Assembly (NCBI GenBank): GCA_963819385.1
Contig: CAWFVV010000002.1
Span: forward strand, 806,001-870,000
Length of the DNA stretch: 64,000 nucleotides
Origin: JAVDCA01 sp963819385
Lineage (GTDB): Bacteria > Pseudomonadota > Alphaproteobacteria > Rhizobiales > Xanthobacteraceae
Direction of reading: 5' to 3'
Each line of letters opens with the position of its first letter. The stretch's first letter is position 1. This document shows, in pieces, positions 42,215 to 50,925 of the stretch. A program made the translations under genes and the position numbers. The notes beneath the pieces were generated by a model. That model had not been told where the DNA came from. It made no database searches and saw only the letters and a program-made list of their open reading frames with translations.

Positions 42215-44600
42215 ATGCCCGACGAGCCCATGGCCCTCCCGCCCTCCGCGCCTCCGCCGCCCACCGAGGTGGACTACGAGGCAATCCATGCCGCCGTCAT
42301 GGAGACCGTGCGCGGGCGCTGGTTCCTGACCGAATACGCCAAGCGCAACCGCCATGCCGACACCGGCCTGATCCTGGCCGCGATCGATCGGGTCGAGGCG
42401 CTCGGACGCGAGCGCCCCGCCGTCTCGTCGGCGGAGCGCGTCCGGTTCGACCTCGTCGAGATGGCCAAGGCCATCGCGCAGACGCGCAGCGAGATCGCCT
42501 CGATCAAGCCGGACGGCGACGCCAAGGGCAGCCTGTCGGAGGCGAGCGAGGAGCTCGAACTCGATCGTCGGCACCACGGAGCGCGCCACATCCGACATTC
42601 TCGCCGCCGCCGAGCACGTGCAGGAGATCGCCTGGACGCTGCGCGAGCGCGGCGCCGACCAGGGGGTGTGCGACGCGCTCGACCGGCGCGCCACCGACAT
42701 CTACACGGCCTGCTCGTTCCAGGATTTGACCGGCCAGCGCACCCGCAAGGTGGTCGAGGTGCTGCGCTTCCTCGAGGAGCGCATCAGGGCGATGATCGAC
42801 ATCTGGGGCCATGCGGGGCCGGCCCCGGCCGACGTCGCCGCCGCGCCCCATCTCGGCGCCGCCGAGCGGCTCGATCAGCCCGACATCGACCGGATCATGC
42901 CGGTGGCGGCCACATCCGCTGCTCCCGTCGAGGCGGCGCTCGCGCTCGATGAGTCCCCCGGCCTATCCCTTTTGGCTTTGCACGGCGTCGACGCTCCCTC
43001 TCCCCCTTCAGGGGGAGAGGGTCGGGGTGAGGGGGTCTATCCACGAGTCGTTGCGAACCACGAAATTCGCGGCAACTCAGCGCCCCTCACCCCAACCCTC
43101 TCGCCGCAAGAGCGGGGAGAGGGAGCGCCGGCGCCGTGCGAGCCATATGCGATAGCGCTCGATCAGGTTGGAGCCTGGCTGGCATCGGAGCCGCAGCCCG
43201 AACCGGAATTGGCGCACGAGCCCACGCCGGTCACGGCGCCCGAATCTGAGGCAGCGCCGACGCCAGAGCCGGCCGCCCTCGAGGCTGTGCCAGCGCCTGA
43301 GCCGCAGCCCGAACCAGAAGCCGCGCACGAACCCGAGCCGATCGCGGTGCCCGAGCCCGAACCCGCGACGGCGCTTGCGCCCGAGCCAGCCACCGTCGAG
43401 GCAGCGCCTGAGCCGCAGCCGGAGCCGGAAATGGCGAGCGCGGCCGAGCCGGTGGTGGCGCCGGAGCCCGAGCCGGCCGCCGTTGAGGCCACACTTGCGC
43501 CCGAGCCGCAATCCGAACCGGAAGTGGCGCGCGAAGCCGAACCGGTCGCACTTGAGTCCGCGCCCGAACCCGAGGCAGCGCCTGCGCCCGAGCCGGTGGC
43601 AGTCGAGGCCGTGCCGGCGCCCGAACCAGTCGCAGTTGCGGCCGCGCCGCCACCCGAGCCCGAGCCGGCCGCGGCGCCCGAGCCGAGCCCCGAACCCGAG
43701 GCGGCCGCGGCGACGGGCGCCGGGCGCTCCGACCCGACCGATATGCTCAGGCGAATCCTCGCGCTCATTCGTCCGCCGGGCGCGGCGCCGGCAGATTCCG
43801 CCGACGTCCAGGCGCCGCAAGGCGAGGCGTCGGAGGGCGGACGATTCGTTGCGACCATTGCGGTCTCGGAGATCGAGGAGACCGGCGAGGGCGCCGCAGC
43901 GACCGGCGCGGAAGCAGCAAACTCCCCTGGCCGGGCCACCGCGCCGCCTGCTGCCATCGCTAAGAATTCTGTCAACGCCACCCCGATGTCGCGGATCGGA
44001 ACGCTGACGGTCGATCAGGCCGTCAGCGAGCTCTTGCTGAAAGCCCTGGCGCGTGTCGCCGCGGCAACGCCGCGCGCGACCGCGGCCGCTCCGGCAGCCG
44101 CAAGCCCCGAGCCGACCGCGGCGGACGCGCCCGCCCCGGCCGTCGCGGCGGAAGCCCCGCCTGTGGAGGCCGCCGCTGCAGCGCCTGTCGCCGCGGAACC
44201 CGCCGCCGCGCCTGTTGCGGCAGCGCCCGTGGTCGAAGCGCACGACGTTGAGCCCGCCACCGCGGAGTTGGCATCCGCGCCCGAGGACGCCACGCCCGAA
44301 CCCGCGCTTGTGGCGCCGACGCCGCCCACCGCCGATCTGCCGGCGGCCGCATCGGTGCCGGCCGAACCGGTGGCCGAACAGCCGGCAGCGGAGGAAGCGC
44401 CCGAAGCTCCCGCCGCGCTGCCCGTCGCCGCCACGGCCGAGCCCACCACCGTTCCGGCGCCAACGCCCGCGGAGCCCGCCGCGCCACCCGCAACGGCCGT
44501 CGTGCTCCCGCTGCAGCAGCCTGCCGCGCCGTCGCGACCCGAAGGGCTTGTCGCCTTCAGGGCGCTGAGCGACGAGGACAAGATCGCGCTGTTCAGCTGA
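42215..44600 (+). pseudogene. CheZ-like phosphatase with long Pro/Ala/Glu tail, frameshifted
   Basis: Two frames make one protein of about 795 residues. The N-terminal domain has AAVMETVRGRWFLTEYAKRN, then (next frame) ERATSDILAAAEHVQEIAWT and YTACSFQDLTGQRTRKVVEV; QDLTGQ is the catalytic motif of CheZ, with the Asp and Gln that remove phosphate from CheY. A long acidic Pro-rich tail follows, ending ALSDEDKIALFS. The frame breaks at an extra G (42557) in GAGGAGCTCGAACTCG; without it the two halves join as EELNSIVGTTERATS. A palindromic repeat is translated at 42993-43127. No other chemotaxis gene is nearby. Confidence 0.75.
42993..43127. repeat. GCTCCCTCTCCCC palindromic element inside the CheZ-like coding region
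   Basis: The arms GCTCCCTCTCCC...GGGGGAGAGGGTCGGGGTGAGG and CCTCACCCCAACCCTCTC...GGGGAGAGGGAGCG match the copy at 52382-52513. Here the element is open in the reading frame and is translated as PSPPSGGEGRGEG and LTPTLSPQERGEG. It lies at the junction between the CheZ-like domain and the Pro-rich tail, so the insertion was presumably tolerated in a linker. Confidence 0.85.
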
Positions 44601-44682
44601 CCGGCGGCACTCGGCCGGCACCTCCTGCCCCGAACCGCATTGCGGGCACCGCCGCAAAGGCGCATGCTTTGCCCGCATCCAG

Positions 44683-44755
44683 GCGCATATCCCGGCGAAA
44701 GCGTGCCCCCGGCTTGAACGGGGGTGGTTACAGGTTCGCCGAAACGGATATGCGC
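44683..44755. repeat. GCGCATATCC palindromic element
   Basis: Arms GCGCATATCCCGGCGAAA and GGTTCGCCGAAACGGATATGCGC frame an inner hairpin (CCCCCGGCTTGAACGGGGG). It is the same family as 54645-54717 and 21935-22007. It lies in the gap between the CheZ-like and NHL-repeat genes, about 50 bases before the latter's ribosome site. Confidence 0.85.
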
Positions 44756-44807
44756 CCACGCATGCATCAAGCGCGGCAAACGCGCATCGTCACAGGGAGG
44801 AAATTCC

Positions 44808-45821
44808 ATGCGGTCTTCGACCAGCATATCGATTGGCGCCGCACTCGTTGCGGCCGCCGTCTCGCTCGGCGCCGCCTGCGCGCAGGACGTCAATTCCGCC
44901 CCCAACACCTATCGCGTGATCGACAATTGGGCGCAGCTGCCGCAGGGCCGCACCTGGGGCATGGCGATCGGCCTCGACATCGATCGCGACGGCAAGAGCG
45001 TGTGGGTGTTCGACCGCTGCGGCGCCAAGAGCTGCACCGGCTCGCCGCTCGCGCCGATCCAGAAGTTCGACGCCTCCGGCAAGCTCGTCACGAGCTTCGG
45101 CGCCGGCATGTTCAACTGGCCGCATGGGCTGTTCGTCGACCGCGGCGGCAACGTCTGGGTCACCGATGCTAAGGGCGAGGGCGGCAAGGGCCAGGTGGTC
45201 GTCAAGTTCAGCCCGGACGGCAAGGTGCTGATGACGCTCGGCACGCCCGGCGTCGCGGGCACCGACGAAACGCATTTCAACGCGCCCTCCGACGTGGTGG
45301 TCGCGCCGAACGGCGACATCTTCGTCGCCGACGGGCATGGCGACGCCACCAACGCACGCATCGTCAAGTCCTCCAAGGACGGCAAGTTCATCAAGGCGTG
45401 GGGCCACAAGGGCGCGGGTCCGGGCGAGTTCGACACGCCGCATGGGCTGGCGATGGATTCATCCGGCCGCCTGTTCGTCGCCGACCGCATGAACGACCGC
45501 ATCCAGATCTTCGACCAGGACGGCAAGCTGCTCGCCGAGTGGAAGCAATTCGGCCGGCCGAGCGGCATCTTCATCGACAAGCACGACATGCTCTATGTCG
45601 CCGACTCGCAGTCGGGCGAGAAGTACAACAAGGGCTTCAAGCAGGGCATCCGCATCGGCAGCGTGAAGGACGGCAAGGTGATCGCCTTCATCAACAACGC
45701 CGGCACGACCGAGATGCCGGAGGGCGTCGCGGCCGACGACCAGGGCAACATCTTCGGCGGCTTCACGGCCAACATGACGGTGAAGAAATTCGAGAAGAGC
45801 GACCGGCACGCGTCGAACTGA
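44808..45821 (+). CDS. Exported NHL-repeat beta-propeller protein
   Basis: A 337-residue protein with a signal peptide (MRSSTSISIGAALVAAAVSLGAACAQ) and six NHL blades, for example FNWPHGLFVDRGGNVWVTDA, FNAPSDVVVAPNGDIFVADG and FDTPHGLAMDSSGRLFVADR. These resemble the peptidyl-alpha-hydroxyglycine lyase-like branch, but the catalytic residues cannot be confirmed by eye. It probably acts in the periplasm by binding a small molecule or protein. GGGAGGAAATTCC precedes the ATG. It converges with the alcohol dehydrogenase gene with a 4-base gap. Confidence 0.88.
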   Translation: MRSSTSISIGAALVAAAVSLGAACAQDVNSAPNTYRVIDNWAQLPQGRTWGMAIGLDIDRDGKSVWVFDRCGAKSCTGSPLAPIQKFDASGKLVTSFGAGMFNWPHGLFVDRGGNVWVTDAKGEGGKGQVVVKFSPDGKVLMTLGTPGVAGTDETHFNAPSDVVVAPNGDIFVADGHGDATNARIVKSSKDGKFIKAWGHKGAGPGEFDTPHGLAMDSSGRLFVADRMNDRIQIFDQDGKLLAEWKQFGRPSGIFIDKHDMLYVADSQSGEKYNKGFKQGIRIGSVKDGKVIAFINNAGTTEMPEGVAADDQGNIFGGFTANMTVKKFEKSDRHASN

Positions 45822-45825
45822 CGCC

Positions 45826-46938
45826 TTACGCGAACATCACGACGCTGCGGATCGCCTCGCCGTTCCGCAGCGCCGCGAACCCTTCGTTGATCGCATCGAG
45901 CCCGATGCGCGCCGTGATCATCTCGTCGAGCATCAGGCGGCCGTCGAGATAGGCCTGCGCGAGCAGCGGAAAATCGCGCGCCGGGCGCGCCTCGCCGTAG
46001 CTCGAGCGACGGATGCGCTTCTCCTGCATCAACGCGCCCCAGCGGAACGCGACGTCCTTCGCGACGTCGACCTTGCCGAGCCACACCACCTCGCCGCCCG
46101 GCCGCACCGCCTCGACGCTGAGCCGGAAGCCGGCGCCGCTGCCCGCCGCCTCGATCACCGCATCGACGCCGCGCCCGGCGGTCAGCTTCTTCGCGACCGC
46201 GACTGCATCCTCGGTCTTGGCATTCACGCCGTCGGTCGCGCCCATGCGGCGCGCCAGCGCGAGCTTCTTGTCGTCGAGATCGACCGCGACGATGCGCGTC
46301 GCGCCCGCGAGCCGCGCGCCCTGCACGGCCGAGAGGCCGACGGCACCGCAGCCGACCACCATCACGGTGTCGGCGCGGCCGATCCGCGCCACGTTGAGCG
46401 CGGCGCCGACGCCGGTCATCACGCCGCAGCCGATCAGGCAGGCGCGGTCGAACGGGATCTCCTTCGGTACCGCGACCGCCTGCTGGTCCTGCACGATGCA
46501 GTATTCGCCGAAGGCGCCGAGGAACATGAGGTGCTTGAGGTCGCCGCCGCCGGCGCGGCGCGCCTTGCAGTGGCCGTCGAACTGCACGGCATGCGGGCCT
46601 TTCGCCAGATAGTCCTCGCACAGGATCGGCGCGCCGCGGTCGCAGTAGAAGCAGTGGCCGCAATGCGGGTTCCACGAGAGCACCACGTGCTCGCCCTTGC
46701 GCGGCCGCGTCACCGCCGCGCCGACCTCCTCGACCACGCCCGCCGCCTCGTGGCCGAGCACGATCGGCATCGGATAGCGCAGCGAGCCGTCGATCACCTC
46801 GAGGTCGGTGTGGCAGAGGCCCGCGGCGCGCACGCGCACCAGGACGTCGTGCGGCGCGAGCGCCACGGCCTCCACGCGCTCGATCGCGAGTGGGGTCTTG
46901 GCCGCGTGCAGCACGGCCGCCTGGTACTGCAGCGCCAT
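45826..46938 (-). CDS. Zinc-dependent alcohol dehydrogenase, MDR family
   Basis: A 370-residue medium-chain dehydrogenase. Catalytic zinc ligands are Cys in AAGLCHTDLE and His in VLGHEAAGVVEEVG; the structural zinc loop is CGHCFYCDRGAPILC with four Cys. The NAD site is VMVVGCGAVGLSAVQGA followed by the acidic Asp in IVAVDLDDKK. It resembles class III-type alcohol or aryl-alcohol dehydrogenases; the substrate cannot be told. It may be co-transcribed with the small membrane protein and hydroxylase genes upstream. Confidence 0.92.
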   Translation of the reverse strand: MALQYQAAVLHAAKTPLAIERVEAVALAPHDVLVRVRAAGLCHTDLEVIDGSLRYPMPIVLGHEAAGVVEEVGAAVTRPRKGEHVVLSWNPHCGHCFYCDRGAPILCEDYLAKGPHAVQFDGHCKARRAGGGDLKHLMFLGAFGEYCIVQDQQAVAVPKEIPFDRACLIGCGVMTGVGAALNVARIGRADTVMVVGCGAVGLSAVQGARLAGATRIVAVDLDDKKLALARRMGATDGVNAKTEDAVAVAKKLTAGRGVDAVIEAAGSGAGFRLSVEAVRPGGEVVWLGKVDVAKDVAFRWGALMQEKRIRRSSYGEARPARDFPLLAQAYLDGRLMLDEMITARIGLDAINEGFAALRNGEAIRSVVMFA

Positions 46939-46954
46939 GGTCGTCGCGGCCGCC

Positions 46955-47140
46955 CTATTTCGTCTTGCTCTTCTTCGCGCCGGCTTCCGGGAAGATCCAC
47001 ATCGCGACCACCATGAAGATCGCGGTCGCGATGACGGCGTTGGCGTAGTCGGGGCGGACCGGCGAGCCGTGCCACCACGCGAGGATCGCGGCGACGATCA
47101 GTACGACCCCTGAGACCACCGCCTTGACGTCGGTCGGCAT
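46955..47140 (-). CDS. Small two-TM membrane protein
   Basis: A 61-residue protein with two hydrophobic helices (AVVSGVVLIVAAILAWWHG and AVIATAIFMVVAMWIFP) and a Lys-rich end (GAKKSKTK). A GGGGAG site precedes the ATG. It lies 16 bases from the dehydrogenase start and 12 bases after the hydroxylase stop, all in one direction, so the three look like an operon. Function is unknown; it could be a membrane subunit of the hydroxylase. Confidence 0.7.
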   Translation of the reverse strand: MPTDVKAVVSGVVLIVAAILAWWHGSPVRPDYANAVIATAIFMVVAMWIFPEAGAKKSKTK

Positions 47141-47152
47141 GGCGGCGCTCCC

Positions 47153-47923
47153 CTAGTTCGAGCCGACCGGCTCGGCCGCGGCCTCGTCCGGGCGGCGCGG
47201 CGTGCCGCGCAGCGTCTTCTTGAGGTGGCGCGTCTCGTAGCCGTTGAGCAGCGTGCCGACGAGCCCGCGGTCGAGGTCGGAGGTGCCGAAGGCCCAGTCC
47301 GCGATCGGGAACGTGAGGTTCATGTTCACCTCCATCATCAGCCGCGCATTGTGGTGCGCCGTGTGGTGGCGGCGCAGCGTGTTGACGAACGGACAGTGGC
47401 GCACGAACGCGTTCTCGTCGACGTGGCAGCAGAAGTGCATGAACTCGTAGACGAGGTACATGCCCGTCGTCACGCACATGAACAGCCAGCCGACATTCGG
47501 CGTGAACAGGAGCCCGAGGACGATCGCGGCCGGCAGCGACATCAGGGTGAAGACGACGAGCGCATAGGGCGGGAACACCGTGACGCGCCAGTCCTTGTGG
47601 TCGCGGAAGCGCATCTCGCTGTCGGTGAAGAACTGGTGATGGTTGAGCGTGTGCCGCTCGTAGATCGCGCGCAGGCCCTTGACGTTGACCGGCCGGTGCA
47701 TGACGAACCGGTGCACCGCCCACTCGAACAGGTTGGTGAACAGGAAGGTGATCGGCACCGTGAGCCACTCGGCCCACGTCACGTCATGGATGTGCCCGAC
47801 ATAGATGTAGAACGCCGCCGCGCCGATCGCGTAGATGAGGACGATGTGGAAGTAGCCGTCGTACCACCCGACGATGCGGGAACGGTACTCGTTGCGGAAG
47901 TCGATTTGCCGCTGACCGATCAT
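47153..47923 (-). CDS. Fatty acid hydroxylase/sterol desaturase family protein
   Basis: The 256-residue membrane protein has the di-iron His clusters of the family: HRFVMH near residue 68, HTLNHHQFF near residue 90 and RRHHTAHHN near residue 193, with an extra FMHFCCH between them. About four TM helices hold the clusters on the cytosolic side. It would hydroxylate or desaturate a lipid, sterol or hopanoid-like substrate using O2. GGGGAGAGCGAGCG precedes the ATG. The nearby ferredoxin system at 21 kb could supply electrons, but this is only a guess. Confidence 0.9.
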   Translation of the reverse strand: MIGQRQIDFRNEYRSRIVGWYDGYFHIVLIYAIGAAAFYIYVGHIHDVTWAEWLTVPITFLFTNLFEWAVHRFVMHRPVNVKGLRAIYERHTLNHHQFFTDSEMRFRDHKDWRVTVFPPYALVVFTLMSLPAAIVLGLLFTPNVGWLFMCVTTGMYLVYEFMHFCCHVDENAFVRHCPFVNTLRRHHTAHHNARLMMEVNMNLTFPIADWAFGTSDLDRGLVGTLLNGYETRHLKKTLRGTPRRPDEAAAEPVGSN

Positions 47924-48039
47924 CGCTCGCTCTCCCCGCGGCCGTCCCCGCCGCGTTCTTTGTTGCGGGACTTTGCGTCCTCGCTGATATATCACAGGTC
48001 TATCACGGGCCACCAGCCGGTTCAACGGCCCGCCGGTGC

Positions 48040-48193
48040 CGTAGGGTAGGCAAAGGCGGCCACAACGATCATAGAGGGCACCGGGCCGCTTCCGCCGTGC
48101 CCACGCGGTCTGCATGGGCGCCGCGCGCGTGGGCACGGCGGAAAATGCGGCCGTGCGAACATGCGTACGCCTCGGCCGCCTTTGCCCACCCTC
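48040..48193. repeat. CGTAGGGTGGGCAAAGGCG palindromic element
   Basis: Outer arms CGTAGGGTAGGCAAAGGCGGCC and GGCCGCCTTTGCCCACCCT and inner arms TTCCGCCGTGCCCACGC and GCGTGGGCACGGCGGAA form a two-level palindrome. Copies of the same design occur at 58208-58360 and 62075-62180. It lies downstream of the hydroxylase promoter region and just before the likely end of the IS110 element. Confidence 0.85.
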
Positions 48194-48244
48194 ATATGGG
48201 GCCTTTTGAGTCAAGCGGCCGTAGAGTTTGGATTGGTTGCGGAA

Positions 48245-48308
48245 GCTCCTCGATCGCGGCGGCGCGCGGAGCCATGCGTAGCGCAGCGTGCCGCCGCGGT
48301 CGAGGAGC
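48245..48308. repeat. Strong 19-bp inverted repeat downstream of the IS110 transposase
   Basis: GCTCCTCGATCGCGGCGGC (48245-48263) and GCCGCCGCGGTCGAGGAGC (48290-48308) are complementary with a single G-T position. The 26-base loop contains GCGCGGAGCCATGCGTAGCG. It may be another chromosomal palindrome family or part of the IS110 right-end RNA; one copy only is present in the window. Confidence 0.7.
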
Positions 48309-48534
48309 GCTGGGACTGGCTTCCGGCGTTGTATGCAGCAACTCACTGCATCACCTCATATCCGGTCGGATCGCGCTGATCCGGACCCACATTCCGCATG
48401 CTTGCGGCGAGGAAGCCACGAGGATGAGACCCATCTACAAGTCGGATTGGTCGTTGGCCCAAGGGTGGCACGGTCATCATCCATCCCGCGCTGACCGCGG
48501 CGCCTGCCGCGGCGCGGACGCGTTCGTTTGAGGG

Positions 48535-49695
48535 TTAGGCCGTCGCCGGCTTGAGCCTGGCGCCGGTCGGTACGAGGCCGGTGGTGAGGAAGCGCCACAG
48601 CGCTACCATGAGCTTGCGCGCCAACGCCACGATGGCGATGCGCTTGATCCGCTTGCTGGCTTTGGCGGTGCGCTCACGAAACCAGAGCGTCAGCGCGCTG
48701 TCGGGCTGATGGCGCACCCACAGCCAGGCGAGTTCGATCGCCTTCTGGCGGGCACGCGGGTTGCCGGCTTTGCTGATCCCCTGCTCGCGGTCCGTCCCGC
48801 CGCTCCTCCATGGACTAGGCGCCAGCCCAACATAGCTGCCGACTTGGCGCCCATTGTCGAAGTCCTTGTAGAACACCTCGCCGGTCAGGCACGTGGTGAA
48901 CGCCGGCCCAAGGCTCTTGAGCTGGAACAGCCTCTCTTGCCGGCGCCCGATCTCGACGGCCGCCGGCGTGGCCTGCGCCTCGGCGCACGGCTGCTCGACT
49001 GCGGCAAGCTGCCGGCGCACCAGCATCAGTCGCGCATGTTCGCGCTCGATCTCGGCCAGAGCCCGGGGCGGTACCGGCTGGCCTTGCCAATCGCGCTGGT
49101 CGGCCAGCCACGCCAGCCAGTCCTGCCGACGCGGATTGTCCACCGCAAAGCCGTGCAGTCGCAGCAGCGACTTGATCCGGTTGGTGTGTCCTGTTTGCTC
49201 CTTGACCAGCCGATCCCGCTCGCGTGTCGCGCGCCGCGCGTCTTCCTGATCGGCGCTCGGCACTCGTACGATCCGCACGACCCGCGGCTCGCCCCGAAGA
49301 TACGCCATCAGCGTACGCACCAACTGCTCGCCGTCGATACGGTCGCTCTTCGCCCGCCGGCTGCGCTGCTCCACCGCAATGCTCGCAGGGTCGAACACGT
49401 AGCTCTCGATCCCGTGCGCTTGCAGAAGCCGGTGCAGCCAAAACCCGTCGTACCCCGCCTCGTAGCAACTCGTCACGCACGGCGCCGTCCCCAGCTTCCG
49501 ACCCGCTCGCGCGCGCACCCGCTCGAGCAGCGACAGCAATCCGGCGTGGTCGCCAGCTCCAATCGTGTGTCGCGACATCCGATCCTGGTCGGGACTATGC
49601 AGCGTCACCAGCCAGCTCTTTTGGCTCAGTTCGATCGAAACGAAAATCGTGCCAATATGGCCCGCGATGGGCGTGCGCGCGTTCGATGCTTGCAT
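48535..49695 (-). CDS. IS110-family transposase
   Basis: The 386-residue product has the RuvC-like DEDD domain at the N-terminus and the IS116/110/902 domain at the C-terminus (LKSLGPAFTTCLTGEVFYKDF, VGSYVGLAPSPWRSGG). The first acidic position, usually Asp in GIDVSK, reads FVSIELSQKSW, so Glu replaces Asp; the others are EAGYDGFWLH and RAKSDRIDGEQL. It is full length with no stops, so it could be active. The family moves without flanking duplications and is guided by an element-encoded RNA. Confidence 0.93.
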   Translation of the reverse strand: MQASNARTPIAGHIGTIFVSIELSQKSWLVTLHSPDQDRMSRHTIGAGDHAGLLSLLERVRARAGRKLGTAPCVTSCYEAGYDGFWLHRLLQAHGIESYVFDPASIAVEQRSRRAKSDRIDGEQLVRTLMAYLRGEPRVVRIVRVPSADQEDARRATRERDRLVKEQTGHTNRIKSLLRLHGFAVDNPRRQDWLAWLADQRDWQGQPVPPRALAEIEREHARLMLVRRQLAAVEQPCAEAQATPAAVEIGRRQERLFQLKSLGPAFTTCLTGEVFYKDFDNGRQVGSYVGLAPSPWRSGGTDREQGISKAGNPRARQKAIELAWLWVRHQPDSALTLWFRERTAKASKRIKRIAIVALARKLMVALWRFLTTGLVPTGARLKPATA

Positions 49696-49764
49696 CTGAC
49701 GTCTCCGATGGTTCGAGTGTGCAAACCAAAACCTATCGGATGCACGCCCATCGCCCCATGGGAT

Positions 49765-50061
49765 CTACGGCCCGGCGCCGGTGACGAAGGCCGCGACGTC
49801 CTCGCCGCGCAGCGTCCAATCGTTGTCGAAGTTCGCGACCACGGTCTTCATGAACGGCTCCGACAACAGGATGGCGCGGTCCTTGTCGCCGAGGTGATCG
49901 TACAGGATCGCGAGCGCGAGCTGCTGCGGGCTCTCGCCCTCATAGGTCCACTCGAACCCGTATCGGGTGAAGCGCTTGACCTCGTAGTGCTCGTCGAGCC
50001 GCCTGCCGTCGGCCGTCACGACCAGGCCGTCGATGGTGCGCTTTCCCTCGTATGTCGTCAT
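49765..50061 (-). CDS. DUF6166 domain protein
   Basis: The 98-residue product begins MTTYEGKRTIDGLVVTADGRRL and continues HYEVKRFTRYGFEWTYEGESPQQLALAIL, the DUF6166 pattern, ending DWTLRGEDVAAFVTGAG. It is a small soluble domain of unknown function. It lies 15 bases downstream of the GntR gene in the same direction, so they may be co-transcribed. Its stop abuts the IS110 flank, but the C-terminus looks complete. Confidence 0.82.
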   Translation of the reverse strand: MTTYEGKRTIDGLVVTADGRRLDEHYEVKRFTRYGFEWTYEGESPQQLALAILYDHLGDKDRAILLSEPFMKTVVANFDNDWTLRGEDVAAFVTGAGP

Positions 50062-50076
50062 GACTTTGCCCTCGGC

Positions 50077-50784
50077 TCACACCGAAACCGTCGCCCGCGT
50101 GAACGTCTCCACATAGTCCATCAGCTTGTCGCTCGCGCGGGCGGCCTGCTCGCCGTTGCGTCTGGCGACCGCGCGCGCCTGGTTGGCGTGCAGCCGCGCG
50201 CACAGCGGCAGGTCGGCGGCCTCGCGATAGTGCATGTACCAGAAGCGGCGCGACAGGCCCTGCAGCAGCTTCATCGAGCGCGCCGCATAGTCGTTGTGCG
50301 CGGCCTCGATCACGAGCTGGTTCATCTCGCGGTCGAGCCGCATGAAGGCGATGTCGTCGTTGGTCTTGGCGGCGCGGTCCATGCCGTCGGCGATCCGCAG
50401 CAGCTCGGCGCGCTGCGGCGCCGTCGCGCGCTCGGCGCCCGCGCGGCTGAGCAGCCGCTCGAGCTCGCGGCGCACCTCGAGGACGAGCAGCTGGGTGCGC
50501 GGATTGAGGTCCGACACCAGGATGCCCTTGCGCGGCAAGATCGTCACCAGGCCCTCGCGCGCCAGCCGCTGCAGCGCCTCGCGGATCGGTGTGCGGCCGA
50601 TGCGGAAGGTCGCCGACAGCATCTGCTCCGACAGCACGTCGCCGGGCTTGAGGCGCAGGGTGACGATCTGCTCCTCGATCGCGCGGTAGGCCTGCTCGGT
50701 GAGCGTCTCGGCGCGCGCCGGCGCGGCGGAGCGCGGCCGCGCGCCGGCGGGCTTGCGCAGGAGGTTCGTCTTGCTTCGGGTCAC
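50077..50784 (-). CDS. GntR-family regulator, FCD type
   Basis: A 235-residue regulator with an N-terminal winged helix (LTEQAYRAIEEQIVTLRLKPG, FRIGRTPIREALQRLAREGLV, PRKGILVSDL) and a C-terminal FCD effector domain, including MRLDREMNQLVIEAAHNDYA, where the metal-binding Asp and His of the family lie. It normally represses a catabolic operon in response to a small organic acid. The target is unclear; the genes on either side are DUF6166 and a small exported protein. The start is GTG with GAGG six bases upstream. Confidence 0.9.
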   Translation of the reverse strand: MTRSKTNLLRKPAGARPRSAAPARAETLTEQAYRAIEEQIVTLRLKPGDVLSEQMLSATFRIGRTPIREALQRLAREGLVTILPRKGILVSDLNPRTQLLVLEVRRELERLLSRAGAERATAPQRAELLRIADGMDRAAKTNDDIAFMRLDREMNQLVIEAAHNDYAARSMKLLQGLSRRFWYMHYREAADLPLCARLHANQARAVARRNGEQAARASDKLMDYVETFTRATVSV

Positions 50785-50925
50785 GCCGCCGCCTCTGACA
50801 TACGTCTCATATATTAGAGCGCGGACTCGTTTTCGCGCAACCGCAACCTGCCTCGCCCGCCCCCTTGCGGGCCGCGATCAACGCAAGTGACGATGCGGCG
50901 AGCCGGCGACCGCCGGTGAGGCCGT

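Larger units (their letters stand above)
48194..49764 (-). mobile_element. IS110-family insertion sequence (approximate bounds)
   Basis: The element consists of the transposase gene (48535-49695) with short flanks. On its 5' side the next gene ends at 49765, so at most 69 bases of upstream flank exist. On its 3' side about 340 bases lie before the repeat ending at 48193. No terminal inverted repeats could be found by eye, as expected for this family, and no target duplication was seen, so the ends are estimates. The 3' flank contains a strong hairpin (48245-48308) and could hold the non-coding RNA that IS110 elements use. Confidence 0.6.

Noticed and set aside
43077..44759. A 560-residue minus-strand frame rich in Gly and Arg opposite the CheZ-like tail
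   Set aside because: Low-complexity antisense of the Pro/Ala/Glu repeats; the plus frame ends in a natural C-terminus.
48097..48531. Open frame of 144 residues between the hydroxylase and the IS110 transposase
   Set aside because: It runs through the palindromic repeat and the 19-bp inverted repeat; the translation has no domain.
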